Positions 54,795 to 64,000 of a DNA stretch of 64,000 nt are shown here, piece by piece; the first letter of the stretch is position 1, and the number at the start of each line of letters is the position of its first letter. The stretch comes from Aspidapion aeneum (lineage: Eukaryota > Arthropoda > Insecta > Coleoptera > Brentidae): contig OY755038.1 in the NCBI GenBank assembly GCA_963576565.1, positions 139,758,989 to 139,822,988 on the forward strand, in the 5' to 3' direction. The translations under genes were made by a program, and so were the position numbers. Under the pieces are notes generated by a model. It did not search any database. It worked only from the letters and a program-made list of their open reading frames with translations, and was not told where the DNA came from.

Positions 54795-55002
54795 CATGCC
54801 GCCCACCTAAAATTTAGGGATCTTACCCCTTACTCGGTTGGCAAAACACAGAATACCTTAAGCAATTCTACTCTTACTATACCGTCACCACCGACGTGCA
54901 ACTCTACAACCCTTCCTAGTTTCCACTAGACAAGCTCATTCTTAGTAAAAACTAAACATCCGATGGGAATTTCTTGATTATCATTTAGCCTTTGCTGCCT
55001 CA
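54795..55002 (-). pseudogene. BEL/Pao polyprotein C-terminal fragment
   Basis: The minus strand reads 'LRQQRLNDNQEIPIGCLVF', 'KLGRVVELHVGGDGIVRV' and 'VLPTE', matching in order the tail of the BEL/Pao integrase region (compare 'LVLIKDEN..LGRI' and 'PRVAIVKTTKG' of the intact copy). A stop codon falls in the middle. It is a truncated remnant, more diverged than the other two copies, and is the last recognisable sequence before the satellite array. Confidence 0.55.
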
Positions 55003-55125
55003 AACCAACCACCAAAATGAGACAAGGCAGGAGGGTTAAATAAGTACTTAATTTTTTCGAGACCATAGGCCTATTCAACCTAAGGTCACTAAATCACGAA
55101 GTTCCTTCTAAAGGTACCGACATAG
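55003..55125. other. Junction segment before the decamer array
   Basis: Unique-looking sequence between the BEL/Pao remnant and the first TAGGT of the array. No transition of degenerate repeat units is seen; the array starts abruptly at 55126. Confidence 0.5.
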
Positions 55126-58100
55126 TAGGTTTGGTTAGGTTTGGTTAGGTTTGGTTAGGTTTGGTTAGGTTTGGTTAGGTTTGGTTAGGTTTGGTTAGGT
55201 TTGGTTAGGTTTGGTTAGGTTTGGTTAGGTTTGGTTAGGTTTGGTTAGGTTTGGTTAGGTTTGGTTAGGTTTGGTTAGGTTTGGTTAGGTTTGGTTAGGT
55301 TTGGTTAGGTTTGGTTAGGTTTGGTTAGGTTTGGTTAGGTTTGGTTAGGTTTGGTTAGGTTTGGTTAGGTTTGGTTAGGTTTGGTTAGGTTTGGTTAGGT
55401 TTGGTTAGGTTTGGTTAGGTTTGGTTAGGTTTGGTTAGGTTTGGTTAGGTTTGGTTAGGTTTGGTTAGGTTTGGTTAGGTTTGGTTAGGTTTGGTTAGGT
55501 TTGGTTAGGTTTGGTTAGGTTTGGTTAGGTTTGGTTAGGTTTGGTTAGGTTTGGTTAGGTTTGGTTAGGTTTGGTTAGGTTTGGTTAGGTTTGGTTAGGT
55601 TTGGTTAGGTTTGGTTAGGTTTGGTTAGGTTTGGTTAGGTTTGGTTAGGTTTGGTTAGGTTTGGTTAGGTTTGGTTAGGTTTGGTTAGGTTTGGTTAGGT
55701 TTGGTTAGGTTTGGTTAGGTTTGGTTAGGTTTGGTTAGGTTTGGTTAGGTTTGGTTAGGTTTGGTTAGGTTTGGTTAGGTTTGGTTAGGTTTGGTTAGGT
55801 TTGGTTAGGTTTGGTTAGGTTTGGTTAGGTTTGGTTAGGTTTGGTTAGGTTTGGTTAGGTTTGGTTAGGTTTGGTTAGGTTTGGTTAGGTTTGGTTAGGT
55901 TTGGTTAGGTTTGGTTAGGTTTGGTTAGGTTTGGTTAGGTTTGGTTAGGTTTGGTTAGGTTTGGTTAGGTTTGGTTAGGTTTGGTTAGGTTTGGTTAGGT
56001 TTGGTTAGGTTTGGTTAGGTTTGGTTAGGTTTGGTTAGGTTTGGTTAGGTTTGGTTAGGTTTGGTTAGGTTTGGTTAGGTTTGGTTAGGTTTGGTTAGGT
56101 TTGGTTAGGTTTGGTTAGGTTTGGTTAGGTTTGGTTAGGTTTGGTTAGGTTTGGTTAGGTTTGGTTAGGTTTGGTTAGGTTTGGTTAGGTTTGGTTAGGT
56201 TTGGTTAGGTTTGGTTAGGTTTGGTTAGGTTTGGTTAGGTTTGGTTAGGTTTGGTTAGGTTTGGTTAGGTTTGGTTAGGTTTGGTTAGGTTTGGTTAGGT
56301 TTGGTTAGGTTTGGTTAGGTTTGGTTAGGTTTGGTTAGGTTTGGTTAGGTTTGGTTAGGTTTGGTTAGGTTTGGTTAGGTTTGGTTAGGTTTGGTTAGGT
56401 TTGGTTAGGTTTGGTTAGGTTTGGTTAGGTTTGGTTAGGTTTGGTTAGGTTTGGTTAGGTTTGGTTAGGTTTGGTTAGGTTTGGTTAGGTTTGGTTAGGT
56501 TTGGTTAGGTTTGGTTAGGTTTGGTTAGGTTTGGTTAGGTTTGGTTAGGTTTGGTTAGGTTTGGTTAGGTTTGGTTAGGTTTGGTTAGGTTTGGTTAGGT
56601 TTGGTTAGGTTTGGTTAGGTTTGGTTAGGTTTGGTTAGGTTTGGTTAGGTTTGGTTAGGTTTGGTTAGGTTTGGTTAGGTTTGGTTAGGTTTGGTTAGGT
56701 TTGGTTAGGTTTGGTTAGGTTTGGTTAGGTTTGGTTAGGTTTGGTTAGGTTTGGTTAGGTTTGGTTAGGTTTGGTTAGGTTTGGTTAGGTTTGGTTAGGT
56801 TTGGTTAGGTTTGGTTAGGTTTGGTTAGGTTTGGTTAGGTTTGGTTAGGTTTGGTTAGGTTTGGTTAGGTTTGGTTAGGTTTGGTTAGGTTTGGTTAGGT
56901 TTGGTTAGGTTTGGTTAGGTTTGGTTAGGTTTGGTTAGGTTTGGTTAGGTTTGGTTAGGTTTGGTTAGGTTTGGTTAGGTTTGGTTAGGTTTGGTTAGGT
57001 TTGGTTAGGTTTGGTTAGGTTTGGTTAGGTTTGGTTAGGTTTGGTTAGGTTTGGTTAGGTTTGGTTAGGTTTGGTTAGGTTTGGTTAGGTTTGGTTAGGT
57101 TTGGTTAGGTTTGGTTAGGTTTGGTTAGGTTTGGTTAGGTTTGGTTAGGTTTGGTTAGGTTTGGTTAGGTTTGGTTAGGTTTGGTTAGGTTTGGTTAGGT
57201 TTGGTTAGGTTTGGTTAGGTTTGGTTAGGTTTGGTTAGGTTTGGTTAGGTTTGGTTAGGTTTGGTTAGGTTTGGTTAGGTTTGGTTAGGTTTGGTTAGGT
57301 TTGGTTAGGTTTGGTTAGGTTTGGTTAGGTTTGGTTAGGTTTGGTTAGGTTTGGTTAGGTTTGGTTAGGTTTGGTTAGGTTTGGTTAGGTTTGGTTAGGT
57401 TTGGTTAGGTTTGGTTAGGTTTGGTTAGGTTTGGTTAGGTTTGGTTAGGTTTGGTTAGGTTTGGTTAGGTTTGGTTAGGTTTGGTTAGGTTTGGTTAGGT
57501 TTGGTTAGGTTTGGTTAGGTTTGGTTAGGTTTGGTTAGGTTTGGTTAGGTTTGGTTAGGTTTGGTTAGGTTTGGTTAGGTTTGGTTAGGTTTGGTTAGGT
57601 TTGGTTAGGTTTGGTTAGGTTTGGTTAGGTTTGGTTAGGTTTGGTTAGGTTTGGTTAGGTTTGGTTAGGTTTGGTTAGGTTTGGTTAGGTTTGGTTAGGT
57701 TTGGTTAGGTTTGGTTAGGTTTGGTTAGGTTTGGTTAGGTTTGGTTAGGTTTGGTTAGGTTTGGTTAGGTTTGGTTAGGTTTGGTTAGGTTTGGTTAGGT
57801 TTGGTTAGGTTTGGTTAGGTTTGGTTAGGTTTGGTTAGGTTTGGTTAGGTTTGGTTAGGTTTGGTTAGGTTTGGTTAGGTTTGGTTAGGTTTGGTTAGGT
57901 TTGGTTAGGTTTGGTTAGGTTTGGTTAGGTTTGGTTAGGTTTGGTTAGGTTTGGTTAGGTTTGGTTAGGTTTGGTTAGGTTTGGTTAGGTTTGGTTAGGT
58001 TTGGTTAGGTTTGGTTAGGTTTGGTTAGGTTTGGTTAGGTTTGGTTAGGTTTGGTTAGGTTTGGTTAGGTTTGGTTAGGTTTGGTTAGGTTTGGTTAGGT

Positions 58101-61100
58101 TTGGTTAGGTTTGGTTAGGTTTGGTTAGGTTTGGTTAGGTTTGGTTAGGTTTGGTTAGGTTTGGTTAGGTTTGGTTAGGTTTGGTTAGGTTTGGTTAGGT
58201 TTGGTTAGGTTTGGTTAGGTTTGGTTAGGTTTGGTTAGGTTTGGTTAGGTTTGGTTAGGTTTGGTTAGGTTTGGTTAGGTTTGGTTAGGTTTGGTTAGGT
58301 TTGGTTAGGTTTGGTTAGGTTTGGTTAGGTTTGGTTAGGTTTGGTTAGGTTTGGTTAGGTTTGGTTAGGTTTGGTTAGGTTTGGTTAGGTTTGGTTAGGT
58401 TTGGTTAGGTTTGGTTAGGTTTGGTTAGGTTTGGTTAGGTTTGGTTAGGTTTGGTTAGGTTTGGTTAGGTTTGGTTAGGTTTGGTTAGGTTTGGTTAGGT
58501 TTGGTTAGGTTTGGTTAGGTTTGGTTAGGTTTGGTTAGGTTTGGTTAGGTTTGGTTAGGTTTGGTTAGGTTTGGTTAGGTTTGGTTAGGTTTGGTTAGGT
58601 TTGGTTAGGTTTGGTTAGGTTTGGTTAGGTTTGGTTAGGTTTGGTTAGGTTTGGTTAGGTTTGGTTAGGTTTGGTTAGGTTTGGTTAGGTTTGGTTAGGT
58701 TTGGTTAGGTTTGGTTAGGTTTGGTTAGGTTTGGTTAGGTTTGGTTAGGTTTGGTTAGGTTTGGTTAGGTTTGGTTAGGTTTGGTTAGGTTTGGTTAGGT
58801 TTGGTTAGGTTTGGTTAGGTTTGGTTAGGTTTGGTTAGGTTTGGTTAGGTTTGGTTAGGTTTGGTTAGGTTTGGTTAGGTTTGGTTAGGTTTGGTTAGGT
58901 TTGGTTAGGTTTGGTTAGGTTTGGTTAGGTTTGGTTAGGTTTGGTTAGGTTTGGTTAGGTTTGGTTAGGTTTGGTTAGGTTTGGTTAGGTTTGGTTAGGT
59001 TTGGTTAGGTTTGGTTAGGTTTGGTTAGGTTTGGTTAGGTTTGGTTAGGTTTGGTTAGGTTTGGTTAGGTTTGGTTAGGTTTGGTTAGGTTTGGTTAGGT
59101 TTGGTTAGGTTTGGTTAGGTTTGGTTAGGTTTGGTTAGGTTTGGTTAGGTTTGGTTAGGTTTGGTTAGGTTTGGTTAGGTTTGGTTAGGTTTGGTTAGGT
59201 TTGGTTAGGTTTGGTTAGGTTTGGTTAGGTTTGGTTAGGTTTGGTTAGGTTTGGTTAGGTTTGGTTAGGTTTGGTTAGGTTTGGTTAGGTTTGGTTAGGT
59301 TTGGTTAGGTTTGGTTAGGTTTGGTTAGGTTTGGTTAGGTTTGGTTAGGTTTGGTTAGGTTTGGTTAGGTTTGGTTAGGTTTGGTTAGGTTTGGTTAGGT
59401 TTGGTTAGGTTTGGTTAGGTTTGGTTAGGTTTGGTTAGGTTTGGTTAGGTTTGGTTAGGTTTGGTTAGGTTTGGTTAGGTTTGGTTAGGTTTGGTTAGGT
59501 TTGGTTAGGTTTGGTTAGGTTTGGTTAGGTTTGGTTAGGTTTGGTTAGGTTTGGTTAGGTTTGGTTAGGTTTGGTTAGGTTTGGTTAGGTTTGGTTAGGT
59601 TTGGTTAGGTTTGGTTAGGTTTGGTTAGGTTTGGTTAGGTTTGGTTAGGTTTGGTTAGGTTTGGTTAGGTTTGGTTAGGTTTGGTTAGGTTTGGTTAGGT
59701 TTGGTTAGGTTTGGTTAGGTTTGGTTAGGTTTGGTTAGGTTTGGTTAGGTTTGGTTAGGTTTGGTTAGGTTTGGTTAGGTTTGGTTAGGTTTGGTTAGGT
59801 TTGGTTAGGTTTGGTTAGGTTTGGTTAGGTTTGGTTAGGTTTGGTTAGGTTTGGTTAGGTTTGGTTAGGTTTGGTTAGGTTTGGTTAGGTTTGGTTAGGT
59901 TTGGTTAGGTTTGGTTAGGTTTGGTTAGGTTTGGTTAGGTTTGGTTAGGTTTGGTTAGGTTTGGTTAGGTTTGGTTAGGTTTGGTTAGGTTTGGTTAGGT
60001 TTGGTTAGGTTTGGTTAGGTTTGGTTAGGTTTGGTTAGGTTTGGTTAGGTTTGGTTAGGTTTGGTTAGGTTTGGTTAGGTTTGGTTAGGTTTGGTTAGGT
60101 TTGGTTAGGTTTGGTTAGGTTTGGTTAGGTTTGGTTAGGTTTGGTTAGGTTTGGTTAGGTTTGGTTAGGTTTGGTTAGGTTTGGTTAGGTTTGGTTAGGT
60201 TTGGTTAGGTTTGGTTAGGTTTGGTTAGGTTTGGTTAGGTTTGGTTAGGTTTGGTTAGGTTTGGTTAGGTTTGGTTAGGTTTGGTTAGGTTTGGTTAGGT
60301 TTGGTTAGGTTTGGTTAGGTTTGGTTAGGTTTGGTTAGGTTTGGTTAGGTTTGGTTAGGTTTGGTTAGGTTTGGTTAGGTTTGGTTAGGTTTGGTTAGGT
60401 TTGGTTAGGTTTGGTTAGGTTTGGTTAGGTTTGGTTAGGTTTGGTTAGGTTTGGTTAGGTTTGGTTAGGTTTGGTTAGGTTTGGTTAGGTTTGGTTAGGT
60501 TTGGTTAGGTTTGGTTAGGTTTGGTTAGGTTTGGTTAGGTTTGGTTAGGTTTGGTTAGGTTTGGTTAGGTTTGGTTAGGTTTGGTTAGGTTTGGTTAGGT
60601 TTGGTTAGGTTTGGTTAGGTTTGGTTAGGTTTGGTTAGGTTTGGTTAGGTTTGGTTAGGTTTGGTTAGGTTTGGTTAGGTTTGGTTAGGTTTGGTTAGGT
60701 TTGGTTAGGTTTGGTTAGGTTTGGTTAGGTTTGGTTAGGTTTGGTTAGGTTTGGTTAGGTTTGGTTAGGTTTGGTTAGGTTTGGTTAGGTTTGGTTAGGT
60801 TTGGTTAGGTTTGGTTAGGTTTGGTTAGGTTTGGTTAGGTTTGGTTAGGTTTGGTTAGGTTTGGTTAGGTTTGGTTAGGTTTGGTTAGGTTTGGTTAGGT
60901 TTGGTTAGGTTTGGTTAGGTTTGGTTAGGTTTGGTTAGGTTTGGTTAGGTTTGGTTAGGTTTGGTTAGGTTTGGTTAGGTTTGGTTAGGTTTGGTTAGGT
61001 TTGGTTAGGTTTGGTTAGGTTTGGTTAGGTTTGGTTAGGTTTGGTTAGGTTTGGTTAGGTTTGGTTAGGTTTGGTTAGGTTTGGTTAGGTTTGGTTAGGT

Positions 61101-64000
61101 TTGGTTAGGTTTGGTTAGGTTTGGTTAGGTTTGGTTAGGTTTGGTTAGGTTTGGTTAGGTTTGGTTAGGTTTGGTTAGGTTTGGTTAGGTTTGGTTAGGT
61201 TTGGTTAGGTTTGGTTAGGTTTGGTTAGGTTTGGTTAGGTTTGGTTAGGTTTGGTTAGGTTTGGTTAGGTTTGGTTAGGTTTGGTTAGGTTTGGTTAGGT
61301 TTGGTTAGGTTTGGTTAGGTTTGGTTAGGTTTGGTTAGGTTTGGTTAGGTTTGGTTAGGTTTGGTTAGGTTTGGTTAGGTTTGGTTAGGTTTGGTTAGGT
61401 TTGGTTAGGTTTGGTTAGGTTTGGTTAGGTTTGGTTAGGTTTGGTTAGGTTTGGTTAGGTTTGGTTAGGTTTGGTTAGGTTTGGTTAGGTTTGGTTAGGT
61501 TTGGTTAGGTTTGGTTAGGTTTGGTTAGGTTTGGTTAGGTTTGGTTAGGTTTGGTTAGGTTTGGTTAGGTTTGGTTAGGTTTGGTTAGGTTTGGTTAGGT
61601 TTGGTTAGGTTTGGTTAGGTTTGGTTAGGTTTGGTTAGGTTTGGTTAGGTTTGGTTAGGTTTGGTTAGGTTTGGTTAGGTTTGGTTAGGTTTGGTTAGGT
61701 TTGGTTAGGTTTGGTTAGGTTTGGTTAGGTTTGGTTAGGTTTGGTTAGGTTTGGTTAGGTTTGGTTAGGTTTGGTTAGGTTTGGTTAGGTTTGGTTAGGT
61801 TTGGTTAGGTTTGGTTAGGTTTGGTTAGGTTTGGTTAGGTTTGGTTAGGTTTGGTTAGGTTTGGTTAGGTTTGGTTAGGTTTGGTTAGGTTTGGTTAGGT
61901 TTGGTTAGGTTTGGTTAGGTTTGGTTAGGTTTGGTTAGGTTTGGTTAGGTTTGGTTAGGTTTGGTTAGGTTTGGTTAGGTTTGGTTAGGTTTGGTTAGGT
62001 TTGGTTAGGTTTGGTTAGGTTTGGTTAGGTTTGGTTAGGTTTGGTTAGGTTTGGTTAGGTTTGGTTAGGTTTGGTTAGGTTTGGTTAGGTTTGGTTAGGT
62101 TTGGTTAGGTTTGGTTAGGTTTGGTTAGGTTTGGTTAGGTTTGGTTAGGTTTGGTTAGGTTTGGTTAGGTTTGGTTAGGTTTGGTTAGGTTTGGTTAGGT
62201 TTGGTTAGGTTTGGTTAGGTTTGGTTAGGTTTGGTTAGGTTTGGTTAGGTTTGGTTAGGTTTGGTTAGGTTTGGTTAGGTTTGGTTAGGTTTGGTTAGGT
62301 TTGGTTAGGTTTGGTTAGGTTTGGTTAGGTTTGGTTAGGTTTGGTTAGGTTTGGTTAGGTTTGGTTAGGTTTGGTTAGGTTTGGTTAGGTTTGGTTAGGT
62401 TTGGTTAGGTTTGGTTAGGTTTGGTTAGGTTTGGTTAGGTTTGGTTAGGTTTGGTTAGGTTTGGTTAGGTTTGGTTAGGTTTGGTTAGGTTTGGTTAGGT
62501 TTGGTTAGGTTTGGTTAGGTTTGGTTAGGTTTGGTTAGGTTTGGTTAGGTTTGGTTAGGTTTGGTTAGGTTTGGTTAGGTTTGGTTAGGTTTGGTTAGGT
62601 TTGGTTAGGTTTGGTTAGGTTTGGTTAGGTTTGGTTAGGTTTGGTTAGGTTTGGTTAGGTTTGGTTAGGTTTGGTTAGGTTTGGTTAGGTTTGGTTAGGT
62701 TTGGTTAGGTTTGGTTAGGTTTGGTTAGGTTTGGTTAGGTTTGGTTAGGTTTGGTTAGGTTTGGTTAGGTTTGGTTAGGTTTGGTTAGGTTTGGTTAGGT
62801 TTGGTTAGGTTTGGTTAGGTTTGGTTAGGTTTGGTTAGGTTTGGTTAGGTTTGGTTAGGTTTGGTTAGGTTTGGTTAGGTTTGGTTAGGTTTGGTTAGGT
62901 TTGGTTAGGTTTGGTTAGGTTTGGTTAGGTTTGGTTAGGTTTGGTTAGGTTTGGTTAGGTTTGGTTAGGTTTGGTTAGGTTTGGTTAGGTTTGGTTAGGT
63001 TTGGTTAGGTTTGGTTAGGTTTGGTTAGGTTTGGTTAGGTTTGGTTAGGTTTGGTTAGGTTTGGTTAGGTTTGGTTAGGTTTGGTTAGGTTTGGTTAGGT
63101 TTGGTTAGGTTTGGTTAGGTTTGGTTAGGTTTGGTTAGGTTTGGTTAGGTTTGGTTAGGTTTGGTTAGGTTTGGTTAGGTTTGGTTAGGTTTGGTTAGGT
63201 TTGGTTAGGTTTGGTTAGGTTTGGTTAGGTTTGGTTAGGTTTGGTTAGGTTTGGTTAGGTTTGGTTAGGTTTGGTTAGGTTTGGTTAGGTTTGGTTAGGT
63301 TTGGTTAGGTTTGGTTAGGTTTGGTTAGGTTTGGTTAGGTTTGGTTAGGTTTGGTTAGGTTTGGTTAGGTTTGGTTAGGTTTGGTTAGGTTTGGTTAGGT
63401 TTGGTTAGGTTTGGTTAGGTTTGGTTAGGTTTGGTTAGGTTTGGTTAGGTTTGGTTAGGTTTGGTTAGGTTTGGTTAGGTTTGGTTAGGTTTGGTTAGGT
63501 TTGGTTAGGTTTGGTTAGGTTTGGTTAGGTTTGGTTAGGTTTGGTTAGGTTTGGTTAGGTTTGGTTAGGTTTGGTTAGGTTTGGTTAGGTTTGGTTAGGT
63601 TTGGTTAGGTTTGGTTAGGTTTGGTTAGGTTTGGTTAGGTTTGGTTAGGTTTGGTTAGGTTTGGTTAGGTTTGGTTAGGTTTGGTTAGGTTTGGTTAGGT
63701 TTGGTTAGGTTTGGTTAGGTTTGGTTAGGTTTGGTTAGGTTTGGTTAGGTTTGGTTAGGTTTGGTTAGGTTTGGTTAGGTTTGGTTAGGTTTGGTTAGGT
63801 TTGGTTAGGTTTGGTTAGGTTTGGTTAGGTTTGGTTAGGTTTGGTTAGGTTTGGTTAGGTTTGGTTAGGTTTGGTTAGGTTTGGTTAGGTTTGGTTAGGT
63901 TTGGTTAGGTTTGGTTAGGTTTGGTTAGGTTTGGTTAGGTTTGGTTAGGTTTGGTTAGGTTTGGTTAGGTTTGGTTAGGTTTGGTTAGGTTTGGTTAGGT
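55126..64000 (+). repeat. Homogeneous (TTGGTTAGGT)n array, telomere-like
   Basis: After a partial unit (TAGGT, 55126-55130), 887 full copies of TTGGTTAGGT fill 55131-64000 and run past the window. No variant unit was seen by eye. The unit is TTAGG joined to TTTGG, with four G, five T, one A and no C on the + strand. The G-rich strand runs 5' to 3' toward the right end, the orientation of a telomere at the right of the sequence. The canonical insect telomere repeat is TTAGG; a 10-mer variant would be unusual. A long satellite or an assembly of one repeat class are the alternatives. Confidence 0.95.

Noticed and set aside
55126..64000. CRISPR-like regularity of the decamer array
   Set aside because: There are no spacers; it is a simple tandem repeat in a eukaryotic setting.

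Overview
AT-rich, intron-style, transposon-saturated DNA from an arthropod, most probably an insect. The evidence is the mix of element families (BEL/Pao and Gypsy LTR elements, a Penelope-like element with a GIY-YIG domain, three non-LTR elements with (TAA)n or (TAAA)n tails), TTAGG-like pentanucleotides, and one exon resembling the DnaJ protein RME-8/DNAJC13. No complete host gene is visible. The only long intact reading frame is a 1763-residue BEL/Pao polyprotein.

Positions 1-34021 can be read as one nested stack, supported by target-site duplications (TSDs). (1) The outer layer is a foldback DNA element, 1167-34019, with long inverted arms and TA on both sides. (2) Its left arm is split by non-LTR element A (1351-5982, TSD AATGAT). 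(3) Its centre is split by a Penelope-like composite (6648-32722, TSD TTAATTAAGTT), made of an inverted C-terminal fragment head-to-head with a longer copy. (4) A Gypsy-type LTR element (8212-31546, TSD CCCT) sits inside the longer Penelope copy. (5) Non-LTR element B (10026-14220, minus strand, TSD TATTT) interrupts the Gypsy left LTR. (6) A young BEL/Pao element (17356-25218, TSD AGGTT, LTRs apparently identical) interrupts Gypsy gag. The order of insertion follows from what interrupts what. Elements A and B and the Gypsy pol are decayed; BEL/Pao is intact and youngest by LTR identity. The Gypsy element shows a well-phased -1 frameshift site (A AAA AAC) between gag and pol.

Positions 34022-39957 hold palindromic foldback repeats. 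Their arms are built of 'AATATCGAAA' and 'AATGTCGAAA' microsatellites and of TTCGG/TTAGG-like pentamers. One left arm plus its flank is tandemly triplicated (period about 0.8 kb), and one core has expanded to (CCGAA)36. Positions 39958-55002 hold a decayed non-LTR element C (minus strand, endonuclease missing), tRNA-derived SINE-like pieces, a badly decayed second BEL/Pao copy, another palindromic repeat, TA-bounded CAGGGTGT inverted-repeat elements down to 44 bp long, the RME-8-like exon, and a minus-strand BEL/Pao tail fragment.

Positions 55126-64000 are a homogeneous array of the 10-mer TTGGTTAGGT (887 full copies, no variant seen by eye), running off the window. It equals alternating TTAGG and TTTGG, has no C on the + strand, and points G-rich strand outward, as a right-hand telomere would. 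Diverged three-unit versions of the same decamer lie inside both foldback elements at 36981-37010, 38484-38513 and 38668-38697. This is the most interesting signal in the window: either a non-canonical telomere repeat or a satellite seeded from foldback cores.
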